Shown here in pieces: positions 34,887 through 43,985 of a stretch of DNA of 64,000 nucleotides. The stretch covers positions 62,001 to 126,000 of the forward strand of contig NZ_LR134173.1 of NCBI RefSeq assembly GCF_900635815.1, in the 5' to 3' direction. The notes under the pieces are model-generated. The model did no database searches. It was not told the DNA's origin and worked only from the letters and a program-made list of their open reading frames with translations. How positions within the stretch are numbered: position 1 is the first letter of the stretch; every line of letters begins with the position of its first letter. Both the position numbers and the translations under genes were made by a program. Source of the stretch: Legionella cherrii (lineage in GTDB: Bacteria > Pseudomonadota > Gammaproteobacteria > Legionellales > Legionellaceae).

Positions 34887-35384
34887 ATGATACGGTTAAT
34901 AATCTTTTTTATGCTTTTCCCTATTGTGGTTTTGGCAAATAACCAAACTGTTTACTATGAACCAAAAACTGTTGAATTAATTGGGGTTCTTAAAACACTT
35001 AAATTTCCTGGACCGCCCAATTATACCAACATAAAAAATGGTGACAAAGCCGAAACTGGGAGCTATCTCCTCTTAGATAAACCGGTTGATGTCGAAGTTT
35101 CCCCTGCAGCAAAAAACAGTACTGATAATCCACCAGAAAGAAATGTTTCATTGATACAACTTGTTGTCACAGAAAAAAATTTCTGGAGGCAAATTAAGGA
35201 AGGTAATAAAATTCGAATCACAGGAACATTATTTCATGCACTCACAGGGCATCATCATGCAAGGGTATTAATTAATGTTAAGAAGATCGATGTACTTTCG
35301 CATCAGTCAGGACAAGATAATAAGCAGCAATTAACTCCCGAAGATAGGCAATTTTTAAAACAACAACACGTAGAAAATGATTAG
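34887..35384 (+). CDS. Exported DUF4431-type protein
   Basis: A 165-aa protein with a signal peptide (MIRLIIFFMLFPIVVLA). The mature domain has the pattern of DUF4431 proteins: VELIGVLKTLKFPGPPNYTNI, a middle LLLDKPVDV, and GTLFHALTGHHHARVLINVKKID. The conserved TGHHH suggests metal or ligand binding. It overlaps the next gene by eight bases, so they are translated together, although a link between an exported protein and a flavin monooxygenase is not obvious. Confidence 0.75.
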   Translation: MIRLIIFFMLFPIVVLANNQTVYYEPKTVELIGVLKTLKFPGPPNYTNIKNGDKAETGSYLLLDKPVDVEVSPAAKNSTDNPPERNVSLIQLVVTEKNFWRQIKEGNKIRITGTLFHALTGHHHARVLINVKKIDVLSHQSGQDNKQQLTPEDRQFLKQQHVEND

Positions 35385-36924
35385 GATAGCTATTATTGGA
35401 GCTGGCGCATCAGGTCTTACCTCTGCTACCGCAGCGCTTGCAGAAGGAATGATTCCCTGCATTTTTGAAATGTCAAACCGAATTGGTGGCGTCTGGGGCC
35501 CCGATCTTCGCGCCCCTTCGGATCAAGGTTCTGCTTGGCCAGGAATGAAAGTAAATATCTCACGCCATACTGGAACTTTTTCTAACTTCAACTGGCCACA
35601 AAACACACCAGACTTTCCAACAACACAACAGGTATATGATTATTTACATGACTATGCGGAGTATTTTGAACTATTCCCGTATATCCGATTTGGGTGTCGC
35701 GTTATTGAAGTCTTGGAATGTGATGGAAAATGGCTCATTCGATGGCAAGAAGACAAAACAACACTTAAAGAGGAATTGTTTGATTCTATTATTATCGCAA
35801 CGAGTAAATTCACAAATCCTTATACCCCTAATTTTAATGGATTGGAACAATTCAAGGGTAAGAAGCTTCATAGTGCACAATATAAATCTGCCGAAGAATT
35901 CATTAACAAAAGAGTCTTAATCGTAGGTGGCTCATTAAGTGGTACATCAATTGCCGAAGAGGTCGCCAAAAAGACGGATGTCATCCATTTATTTAGAAAA
36001 GAACGTTGGGTAATAAAAAGATATCGGTCTTCAGATCCCCAAAATCATGGCCCTTTTTTGCCAAGAGACTTATTAAAAACTTATGAAAGTGTGCAAGTCT
36101 CTCTTTCTAAAGAAGAGCAATATCAATTGATGCTGCAACACTGTTCTGAGCAAAACGAATTTCCTGAATGGTACATGTCCCCTTCTTCACCTGTAGGCTT
36201 TGTTGTTGCCGATGAGTACTTCCAAGAAGTTCGCAGTGGTAAATTAAAACTGATTCGCGGGGAAATTGATCATTTTCTCAACTCCAGCGTTGTTTTAGAA
36301 GATGGCCGTTCTATTAATGATTTTGATGTAGTGATATTTTGTACTGGTTATGAAAGAGATTTATCATTTCTTCCCGAACAATTACGTTTAAAGCCAACCA
36401 CTACTCTTTATGAAGATACGTTTCCAATAGATGCCAAGAACTTAGCCTATATTGGTATGTATCCTGGAGCACGTGGCGCGGTATTTCCTCTTGTTGAATT
36501 GCAAGCACGATATGCTTGTGGGGTGTTCAGTGGCAGACTAAAGCTTCCTTCCATAGAAACAATGAAAGAGGAAATCGCAAATACACCAAAAGACCGCGAT
36601 GAAATAAAATTCTCCACCTCTCTGGCCCAAAAATTAGAGGTGATACCCCAGTTAAATTCATATCATTGGAGCATACGCCGCATGCTATTAGGCGCATACA
36701 CGCCAGCGCGATTCCGACTTGAAGGATTCCATAGTGATTCAAAAGCCGCATTAAAATCAATCGAAGAAACGGAATGCTATAGACGTAGGTTACTTAGGGC
36801 ACATGACAAAATCCCTACTCTGGCTTCTATGTGTTTGTTTAAGGTTCATCAATATAAAAAGCAACAAGAGGAATCTCTTGAAAAGGGAGATACATGTTCA
36901 TGTATCTGCCATAATCCAAATTAG
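35377..36924 (+). CDS. Flavin-containing monooxygenase-type oxidoreductase
   Basis: A 515-aa cytoplasmic enzyme with an FAD Rossmann motif at the N-terminus (IIGAGASGL, 7-15), the FMO identifying motif FxGxxxHxxxY as FKGKKLHSAQY (about 150-160), and a NADPH-binding glycine motif (IVGGSLSGTS, about 183-192). An ATG-like region (CTGYERD, about 325) follows. Such enzymes oxygenate soft nucleophiles or perform Baeyer-Villiger oxidation. The substrate is unknown. It overlaps the DUF4431 gene and converges with the GST gene. The last 20 aa carry a Cys-x-Cys-x-x-Cys-type tail (CSCICHN). Confidence 0.88.
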   Translation: MIRIAIIGAGASGLTSATAALAEGMIPCIFEMSNRIGGVWGPDLRAPSDQGSAWPGMKVNISRHTGTFSNFNWPQNTPDFPTTQQVYDYLHDYAEYFELFPYIRFGCRVIEVLECDGKWLIRWQEDKTTLKEELFDSIIIATSKFTNPYTPNFNGLEQFKGKKLHSAQYKSAEEFINKRVLIVGGSLSGTSIAEEVAKKTDVIHLFRKERWVIKRYRSSDPQNHGPFLPRDLLKTYESVQVSLSKEEQYQLMLQHCSEQNEFPEWYMSPSSPVGFVVADEYFQEVRSGKLKLIRGEIDHFLNSSVVLEDGRSINDFDVVIFCTGYERDLSFLPEQLRLKPTTTLYEDTFPIDAKNLAYIGMYPGARGAVFPLVELQARYACGVFSGRLKLPSIETMKEEIANTPKDRDEIKFSTSLAQKLEVIPQLNSYHWSIRRMLLGAYTPARFRLEGFHSDSKAALKSIEETECYRRRLLRAHDKIPTLASMCLFKVHQYKKQQEESLEKGDTCSCICHNPN

Positions 36925-37559
36925 ATTAATTTTTTCATCACGGTAAGAAACAGTTCCGAGTTCAAAAAGAATTGTAACCATGCATGCAAATATTGATATC
37001 CACTTTGTTCGAACCATTGTGGATCAACCATATAAAACTGTCTGATAAAGGGAAATAAAGCAACATCAGCTATACTGATCCGCTGCGCTAAAAGAAAGCG
37101 TTGTTTCATTAACAAATAATTTAATTGATGAAGATAATCGCTCGCTTCCTCTCTGTAATATAGCGGATCTTTTTTCTCTGTGCGTTGGGGATATTTATAG
37201 TTATCCAGAATAGGTTTGAATTTTGTATCATTCAAGTGAATTAATTCATTACATTGATCTTTGAGTTTGTTACATAGCCACCCTTCGGGGTCAGATTGTG
37301 TTAATGCCCAAATCATAATATCAATGCTTTCATCAATGACGCGACCCTCTTCTAAAATTAACACTGGCACTGTGCCCTTGGGTGATGCCAAAAGCATTTC
37401 CTGAGGTTTGTTTTTAAGCTCAACCTCGCGTTGTTCCACTTTAATTTTGGAGTAGGCAAGTGCCATTCTTGCTCTAATCGCAAAAGGACAGCGCCTAAAA
37501 GTATAAAGTATCGGATAATCCACTGAATTTAGACCATTTGTTTGTTCGTAAGAAAGCAT
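36921..37559 (-). CDS. Glutathione S-transferase family protein
   Basis: A 212-aa protein with an N-terminal thioredoxin-like domain (YPILYTFRRCPFAIRARMALAYS, then PKGTVPVLILEEGRVIDESIDIMIWA) and a C-terminal helical domain (ISIADVALFPFIRQF). The Cys in RRCPF is the likely glutathione-reactive residue; the cis-Pro is in TVPVL and the SNAIL/TRAP-like motif is DESIDI. I chose the ATG at 37559 rather than a TTG seven codons upstream. It lies convergent with the flavin monooxygenase. Confidence 0.9.
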   Translation of the reverse strand: MLSYEQTNGLNSVDYPILYTFRRCPFAIRARMALAYSKIKVEQREVELKNKPQEMLLASPKGTVPVLILEEGRVIDESIDIMIWALTQSDPEGWLCNKLKDQCNELIHLNDTKFKPILDNYKYPQRTEKKDPLYYREEASDYLHQLNYLLMKQRFLLAQRISIADVALFPFIRQFYMVDPQWFEQSGYQYLHAWLQFFLNSELFLTVMKKLI

Positions 37560-37766
37560 GTAATTCGTGACTGAATTCAATCAGATCATAAACGAAAGGG
37601 CTAGTAATAAACAACTCATGATGCTACTGCCTTGTTCGCAGACAAATTTGTTTAGCCTGATTATTAAGCGACCTAAAATTCAAATTTTGGCCAAAATGCA
37701 CGTTATGTTTACATAAAATACAACCAATGTGTATAATTAAAAATCACAAACCAAAAAGGTAACATC

Positions 37767-38684
37767 ATGGTCAAGATCGTTGTGAACAAAGATAACCATG
37801 AGCTAGTTCTGCTGGATACAGAAAACATCAGGTTAAGTGAAGCATCAGAATATTATAAAAAACTTTCATCCTTCGACAAAGTGGATGAGGCGTTGGAAGT
37901 CATGTCGAGTTTTGATATGGGCGACAAAGACAATTGGAGAGTCGCAATACTGTTCAAGAGTCTAAAGAAAAAACAAGAAGATTCTAAAGAATCAGAAATC
38001 AGCTCACTCTTACAACAGTGCAAGAATTTTTCATCAATGCATATACCTAATTCGGAACAGCTTGCAAGCATGAAGAAATTACGCTGTTATCGAGTAGGAG
38101 CAGATGCTGGAGCAGGATTTAAAGACGGTGATTTAGACATTCTAGGGACCGAAGGGTTTTTACACTGTACCGGTGTTTTGGTCGCCACAACAGATGCAAA
38201 AGGCACGCCTTGTTATTATGTCGCCCATATATTTGGTGATCGAACAACAACGAGTGCCGTTCAAGAAGAATTGGATCGAATTCTTTCTGACCTACAAAAG
38301 CTTACCGACAGAAAACTCAGTTGGTCAGACTTAGAAGATCAAGTGACCTTAGTAGGTCCTGGAAGCGAATATGAAGAACCTAGCCCATGTTATAAACAAA
38401 CATTTAAATTATTAACGCAAGCAAAAGCAAATCCTACACCTATATTTGGTGACAGCGTTGCTTTCAACATCACGGGAGACGGCGAATTAATCATCTTAGA
38501 TCCTATAGCTCAATTAAACGAGGGGATTCAATCCCAACTACCGAGAGTAGGACATGGCATATATTCTCCTGTTGATAATAAAGACGCTGATGAATCAATA
38601 ACAACGATTGAACAACAAATTGCCGATGCAATTTCAGCGGATGAGTTTCCATATAAAGATCATTCTGTTGTGAGCAAATTATAA
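37767..38684 (+). CDS. Hypothetical protein with CheD-like Cys-His motif
   Basis: A 305-aa soluble protein. The central part has TEGFLHCTGVLVATTDAKG (about 128-146) followed by YYVAHIFGDRTT, giving C134 and H154 with spacing like the Cys-His pair of CheD/CNF-type glutamine deamidases (a Gly-Ser/His-Cys turn, a strand, then a His strand). The sequence around is otherwise unlike chemotaxis CheD. The N-terminal 100 aa are helical and charged, and the C-terminus is acidic. AAGG precedes the ATG. A host-directed deamidase is a possible idea, not a firm call. Confidence 0.5.
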   Translation: MVKIVVNKDNHELVLLDTENIRLSEASEYYKKLSSFDKVDEALEVMSSFDMGDKDNWRVAILFKSLKKKQEDSKESEISSLLQQCKNFSSMHIPNSEQLASMKKLRCYRVGADAGAGFKDGDLDILGTEGFLHCTGVLVATTDAKGTPCYYVAHIFGDRTTTSAVQEELDRILSDLQKLTDRKLSWSDLEDQVTLVGPGSEYEEPSPCYKQTFKLLTQAKANPTPIFGDSVAFNITGDGELIILDPIAQLNEGIQSQLPRVGHGIYSPVDNKDADESITTIEQQIADAISADEFPYKDHSVVSKL

Positions 38685-38905
38685 AATGGAGTTTTTTTCC
38701 GACTACTATGGTCTATGATGCACTTCTTAATAAACCAGGATGTATGTTGTCAATGGATCCCTGTCTGCGCAGGAATGATAACGGGATAAAGTACATACGA
38801 CCGTAATGCTTCCTCTAATAAGAGCAATAATTCATTTCAACGGGATACCACTTCTTTTCCCAAGATGTTATAAAGTATGTTTTTTCAATCCAGGATTTGT
38901 TTCAC

Positions 38906-40861
38906 ATGGAATACCGGCCGGATATTGATGGCTTAAGAGCGATTGCTATTCTCTTTGTTTTATTTTTTCATGCAGGCTTCAAATTCGTTCCTTCCGGCTT
39001 TATTGGTGTTGATGTATTTTTTGTTATTTCTGGGTTTTTGATCACGAGCATCATTCATAATTCGTTACAAAAGAATCTTTTTTCTTTTATTGATTTTTAT
39101 AATCGAAGGCTCTGGCGTTTGCAACCCGTACTTATTTGTTTAATCGTTACCACTCTTCTTTTAACTTTAATTTTTTATTTACCTGAAGATTTGATTCTAT
39201 ACTCCAAGAGTGCCCGTAAAACCTCTCTTTTTATTTCAAATGTCTTTTTTGAAACAGCAACAAAAGGTTATTTTTCACCAAACATTAACCAATTGCCTTT
39301 ATTGCATACCTGGTCATTATCTATAGAGTGGCAATGCTATCTTATCTTGCCTATAGTAATTTACCTTCTTTATCGAGTGGTGAGCAAACAGCATATTGCC
39401 AAAGTCATCTACTTACTTACGCTACTATTTTTTGTTTTAGCTTTATTCTTTTCAGTTAAGGAACCAACAAAAACCTATTACCAATTATTAAGTCGTATTT
39501 TCGAATTTTTAATTGGTTCCTGTATCGTCTTTAGTTCTCATCGTTTTTCATTCAATAAATATTTTTTAGAATTGATCAATATTATTGCTTTCCTGTGTTT
39601 ATTTTACATAGCAACTCATGAGCAAGTTAATGCAGGATTCCCTAACTGGTATGCCCTTATTTTATGTTTTGCAACAGGTATATTAATTGCCTCAGGAGGA
39701 CTTCACCCTCAACCGCTGTTTAGTCGCTTGCTTTCTGTCAAACCTTTGGTCTTTATAGGGTTGCTTTCCTATTCATTGTTCGTTTGGCACTGGCCCGTAT
39801 TTGTACTGATTCGTTATTTAGGATTCGAAGAAACCACCCCGGTTCTATTATTCGCCTTGGGGCTCGTTTTTGTCATAGCTTATTTTTCTTGGCGATTTAT
39901 TGAAAAACCAGCACGTCAATTTCATAAACTTCACTTCGGTTACAGCCTTACTTGTTTATTTATAGTACCTGCCCTCTTCATGCACATAAGTGATCATGAA
40001 ATTAAGAAGCATGAGGGATACCCCCGGCGTTTTGAGGAAATGGCTCGAATTAACACCCAATTAAAACACTATACTAATCCACAAAGAGCCTTGTGTCTGC
40101 AGGAAAAAAACATGGAAGTAAATACTCAATGCACCCTTGGAGCAACACATGCAGGCAGTAAAAAGGGATTCATGTTTGGGGATTCGCACGCGAATCATTT
40201 GTGGGGATTTATGGACACGCTTGCTCGAGAAGCGAATATATCGATTCTTGCTCATTCCACTGTTGCATGTCTTTCTTTACCTGGAATCGAGCAGTATGAC
40301 TGGAATAAAGTAGTTTATACTGCATGTCATGAACAAATAACGCGTTATTATCAGATGATCAAAACAAATCATTATGATTTTGTGATCTTGGGACAAAACT
40401 GGGACGGTTATTTGGGGAATAAACTGATTGCCAAGGAACCGGTCGAACTGGTTAAAAGACGAATTGAAAAAGCATTAGATGAGGCATTACAAATCATTAT
40501 TGCTTCGGGTTCCAAGCCTATATTGCTCAAAAGCATTGCCGTGCATGACTCCTACACTTGTTTTTTTAATCACATCAAACAAAGAAGCACATACGATCCC
40601 AAACAATGTGATTTTGATCTGTCTACACATTGGCAGTCATGGCAGGATGATTTATTTTCACGAATGAAAAACAAATACGCGCAATTAATCATTATTGACC
40701 CGAAAAAGGTCCAATGTCCCAAAGGTAGATGCCAAGCGGAGATTAATGGCATTCCTGTGTTTCGTGATTCTGGGCATATTACGGATTATGCTTCGTATCA
40801 CTTGGCAACTCGTTATTTACACCGATATAAGAATCCTTTGATAGAAAAGAGGACAACCTAA
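38906..40861 (+). CDS. OafA-type acyltransferase with SGNH domain
   Basis: A 651-aa inner-membrane O-acetyltransferase. Residues about 1-345 form the acyltransferase-3 domain with ten or so helices and the motifs EYRPDIDGLRAIAIL, FHAGFKFVPSGFIGVDVFFVISGFL and HTWSLSIEWQ. After a linker, residues about 425-640 form the SGNH hydrolase-like domain with FGDSHANHLWG and DSGHITDYASYHLA (Ser, and Asp-x-x-His-type ends). Such proteins acetylate O-antigen or other surface glycans. I chose the ATG at 38906 after AGGA. No glycan-synthesis genes are adjacent. Confidence 0.93.
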   Translation: MEYRPDIDGLRAIAILFVLFFHAGFKFVPSGFIGVDVFFVISGFLITSIIHNSLQKNLFSFIDFYNRRLWRLQPVLICLIVTTLLLTLIFYLPEDLILYSKSARKTSLFISNVFFETATKGYFSPNINQLPLLHTWSLSIEWQCYLILPIVIYLLYRVVSKQHIAKVIYLLTLLFFVLALFFSVKEPTKTYYQLLSRIFEFLIGSCIVFSSHRFSFNKYFLELINIIAFLCLFYIATHEQVNAGFPNWYALILCFATGILIASGGLHPQPLFSRLLSVKPLVFIGLLSYSLFVWHWPVFVLIRYLGFEETTPVLLFALGLVFVIAYFSWRFIEKPARQFHKLHFGYSLTCLFIVPALFMHISDHEIKKHEGYPRRFEEMARINTQLKHYTNPQRALCLQEKNMEVNTQCTLGATHAGSKKGFMFGDSHANHLWGFMDTLAREANISILAHSTVACLSLPGIEQYDWNKVVYTACHEQITRYYQMIKTNHYDFVILGQNWDGYLGNKLIAKEPVELVKRRIEKALDEALQIIIASGSKPILLKSIAVHDSYTCFFNHIKQRSTYDPKQCDFDLSTHWQSWQDDLFSRMKNKYAQLIIIDPKKVQCPKGRCQAEINGIPVFRDSGHITDYASYHLATRYLHRYKNPLIEKRTT

Positions 40862-41070
40862 GATCTTCATTTCATTCAGTTAGTTGACGACGACAGTCCG
40901 TATAACCCTCGTATATGAGATGCCATGTAAGATTATGTTGAACGCTTAATAAATTGTAAAAAAATCGCAATAAATTGGGGTTTAATCGGTGATTCAAATC
41001 ATTATTGGGTTATATTATTACAAGTTGAATTTTTTTTGTTTTTATAAAAAGATTATTGTGGAGATACATT

Positions 41071-41649
41071 ATGTCGACGTCTGAAGAAGAAATGAGAAAC
41101 AGATTATTGGCCGAAAAAACTGAAGAAGAGCGAGAAAAAAAGAAACATCAGCTGCAAGAATTAGAACTTGAAGAGCAAAATAGAAAAAAAACCATAATCA
41201 AACCGGAACAAATGAATAAGGATTGGCCCAAAATAGTTGAAGAGTTCAAAAAACAATATGGCAAAGAGCCTGACAAAAATGGTGCGCTGGTTTTTGATTC
41301 ACCCGAAGAAGTAACCAAATTTTTCCTAGCGCAAGCCACTGCAACACCCCCCCGAGAATTTCATGGAGTCCAATTAGGTCAAGATGGCAAGCCAATAGAT
41401 AACCACGTATATTCCTGCGGCAGTGGTCATCTTTTTCAAGGCAGCTTAAAGGAAATTCAAACTCAGATAAAAAAAGCGTTAGAAAATGATCCTGAAAATC
41501 AAAAACTTAAAAATGGACAAGCGTATATTGAAAATTTAATAAACCCCCAAAAAACTATTGAGATGCGACGCAACATAAGTGACTTGAGAGATTCGAAAGA
41601 AGAAACCTTACACGAGTCACACAAAAATTCCATGAGCAGCACTCTTTAA
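41071..41649 (+). CDS. Charged hypothetical protein
   Basis: A 192-aa highly charged protein. The first 45 aa form a Glu/Lys/Arg-rich coiled coil (EEMRNRLLAEKTEEEREKKK). A small domain follows (about 50-150) with PEQMNKDWPKIVEEFKKQYGKEP and YSCGSGHLFQGSLKEIQTQI. The C-terminus is polar with a serine-rich end, a feature common in translocated Legionella proteins. GGAG lies seven bases before the ATG, and a terminator follows. I recognise no family. Confidence 0.6.
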   Translation: MSTSEEEMRNRLLAEKTEEEREKKKHQLQELELEEQNRKKTIIKPEQMNKDWPKIVEEFKKQYGKEPDKNGALVFDSPEEVTKFFLAQATATPPREFHGVQLGQDGKPIDNHVYSCGSGHLFQGSLKEIQTQIKKALENDPENQKLKNGQAYIENLINPQKTIEMRRNISDLRDSKEETLHESHKNSMSSTL

Positions 41650-41658
41650 TCACCACAT

Positions 41659-41680
41659 GTAGCCTGTTTAGGCTACTTTT
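41659..41680 (+). terminator. Rho-independent terminator
   Basis: GTAGCC, six-base loop, GGCTAC followed by TTTT, ten bases after the stop of the charged hypothetical gene. Confidence 0.75.
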
Positions 41681-41859
41681 CCTGTTTGGATGTCCGCTTA
41701 TTCCTTTATTTTATAGTTTTTTTACATAGTCCTATACGTAATGCATTTTAGCTGGAGTCTAGACTTTTCCATAAAAAGGGCTTAACTCGAGCTCAGTGCA
41801 TTGAAGTGATTTAAGACAACCCCTATAATTTGATTTAATTAAAAATCACAGGATAGAGC

Positions 41860-42150
41860 ATGAAAATAGACGAAACCCCTCAATCAGTTGAAGCCTTAAC
41901 CAATGAAGACTATTCCAAGGCAATGAACTTTATCGGGCAAAATTTATTGTCCTCTTTAGTACAATCCGTGGAAAAATTACCGCCACATTTTCGTAATAGT
42001 AATGTAATATCCCAGGCGCTCTCTGCATTTGTGGCGAATATTATTTACAAACAATCGCCAGAAAATGCTGAGTCCCGCCAAAAAATGCTTGAGGCAATGA
42101 CCAACCTTGTGCGAATGCAACTGAACAACATCCCAAATCCATCAAAATAA
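41860..42150 (+). CDS. Small hypothetical helical protein
   Basis: A 96-aa protein, mostly helical, with no signal or membrane segment: a first helix (NEDYSKAMNFIGQNLLSSLVQ) and a second amphipathic region (ISQALSAFVANIIYKQS), then ESRQKMLEAMTNLVRMQL. AGGATAGAGC precedes the ATG. I recognise no family. A 9-bp hairpin shared with the convergent GH3 gene follows it. Confidence 0.55.
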   Translation: MKIDETPQSVEALTNEDYSKAMNFIGQNLLSSLVQSVEKLPPHFRNSNVISQALSAFVANIIYKQSPENAESRQKMLEAMTNLVRMQLNNIPNPSK

Positions 42151-42159
42151 AAATTGGAG

Positions 42160-42186
42160 TGATTCCGTATTAACTCATACGGAATC
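42160..42186. terminator. Hairpin between convergent genes
   Basis: GATTCCGTA/TACGGAATC, 9 bp with an 8-base loop. For leftward transcripts a U-rich stretch follows after about seven bases; for rightward ones there is none. It probably ends the GH3 transcript. Confidence 0.5.
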
Positions 42187-43675
42187 AAAGATAAGCTGCA
42201 TTAAATTCAGCTTCACTCATAAACAATCTTTTTTCCTTGAAGTTGCCTTGATGAATGTTTTTTTCACGGTATTTGTTAAAAAATTCCGTTGGCTTGTAAA
42301 TTATTTTGGGTGGTTGGTAGGTATTATTTGCCCGATATTCATTATAATTCGGGTTTATTTTACGAAGATTATCATCTAATAATTGAATCGAAGTGTCTAA
42401 ATTGGCTATTGGCGTCGATAAAATAAAAAAGAGCCGATTACCCGATCTGCAATCAAGATAAACCGCAAAATCATGAATAGGTTGATTGAGTGCATGAGCA
42501 AGACATTCCACTACCTGTTTTATTTCAGAAACCAGGATTTTTTCAGAAATTAGGGAAATTTGTTCTTTTGCACGCGCAAAAAATTTGAAGGTAAGTGGTT
42601 TCACAGAGGTGATTTCAATAATATCTTCCATTTCATAATTGATTAAGCCGGCAAGGGTTGTAACATAAATAAGATAACGCCCCCCCTCTTTTAGCTCATG
42701 CAATTGCAAGAACTCGGAATCATCTCGATTGTGTTTAAATTGATAAAAGACATCAAAGGGATTAAAAACAAGGCCAGGCCAATCGCTATGTAAGGTATGC
42801 CCAAAAAAACCTTCTGCGGCGGAATAATGCTCTAAAAATAGGAGCTTTTTCTCTGTGCTTACATCACCTATCCAACTTTTTTTAAGGTAATCGATTTGCG
42901 AAAGAGATAAAAAATTTCCTCCATAGACACATACAGATAAATTTGTCCATAACTGCTGTAGATAGCTCACATTAAAATAGGATAATGCTTTTGCAGTAAC
43001 TAATTGGATAATCGCAGGAAAACCTAAAATGATGCGAATATCTTGATCTTTAATTTCCTCAAAAATACGTGTCATTCTTACTTGTGCATCTGGGATAGAC
43101 AATGTTTTTGTTGATGGGTATAGCAAGTCCTTATAAAGCCAATGCCGCTTTGAATTCATATAGCCCGATATGAAGCCTACAGGCAAAGCAGTAGGAGAAT
43201 CATAGATATAGGGTTGCGCACTCAAATACAGCGCCTTGCCATCAAATAACTCCTCATGATTATTTAATTCATTGGAAAACCCTGCATATAAACTAAAACC
43301 AATGCGTACCAAGTTGTTGATTAAACTTGGGGTTATTGGAATGTATTTGGGACCACCAGTAGTTCCTGAGGTTAAAGAAATGGCTTTAATAGGCTCCCAA
43401 CTGAAGAATCCCTGTTTCCCTTCTTGATAGATTTTTTCAAACTCAGGGCGTAACATTTCATAATTAAAAGCAGGTAGTGTTCGTGCATTATCCATAGTTT
43501 TTAATTGAGATAATCCACAGTGGATGCCAAGCTCTGTTTTTCTACATGTATTGATAATTTTTTTAAGTGCTGCATTCTGATAAGGATAGGGATCATAAGC
43601 GCTTTTTTCGATTTTTTTGGCGTAATGACGAATAATCGGTATGCCACAATTTTTTAGAATCGAATGGCGGAACAT
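42185..43675 (-). CDS. GH3-family acyl-adenylate/amido synthetase-like protein
   Basis: A 496-aa protein of the GH3 family, best known in plants, where members join amino acids to jasmonate or auxin through an adenylate. It has the ATP phosphate-binding loop LTSGTTGGPKYIPIT (about 103-117), a mid-domain LEHYSAAEGFFGHT (about 280-293), and the hinge region YLIYVTTLAGLINYEMEDIIEI. Bacterial relatives are scattered and their substrates are unknown. It is monocistronic. The role in this organism is unknown; it may modify a small acid of its own or of the host. Confidence 0.88.
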   Translation of the reverse strand: MFRHSILKNCGIPIIRHYAKKIEKSAYDPYPYQNAALKKIINTCRKTELGIHCGLSQLKTMDNARTLPAFNYEMLRPEFEKIYQEGKQGFFSWEPIKAISLTSGTTGGPKYIPITPSLINNLVRIGFSLYAGFSNELNNHEELFDGKALYLSAQPYIYDSPTALPVGFISGYMNSKRHWLYKDLLYPSTKTLSIPDAQVRMTRIFEEIKDQDIRIILGFPAIIQLVTAKALSYFNVSYLQQLWTNLSVCVYGGNFLSLSQIDYLKKSWIGDVSTEKKLLFLEHYSAAEGFFGHTLHSDWPGLVFNPFDVFYQFKHNRDDSEFLQLHELKEGGRYLIYVTTLAGLINYEMEDIIEITSVKPLTFKFFARAKEQISLISEKILVSEIKQVVECLAHALNQPIHDFAVYLDCRSGNRLFFILSTPIANLDTSIQLLDDNLRKINPNYNEYRANNTYQPPKIIYKPTEFFNKYREKNIHQGNFKEKRLFMSEAEFNAAYL

Positions 43676-43985
43676 GCTTCTGGCCTATAGTTTATAAAAA
43701 CAAAATGTCTCATTACATTAAGTTTAGATTATGGGCAATTAGTTTGTCTTACCCGGAGATTTTAATTCAATGATAAAACAACTCGCCTGAGTCTCATTCA
43801 CCAAACAAGAAATCATGAATAGACGGAACACCTTGTAGCCCTTATTATTTCTAAACTGGTTGATTTATAAAATCCAATCCTTCCCCTATAATTTATGATA
43901 AGCCCCATGTATCTTTGAACTATAAAATTTTTTTAAATCAATTAAAATTAGGAACCAAGGTTTTAATTGCTCAACGGACTTGAAC

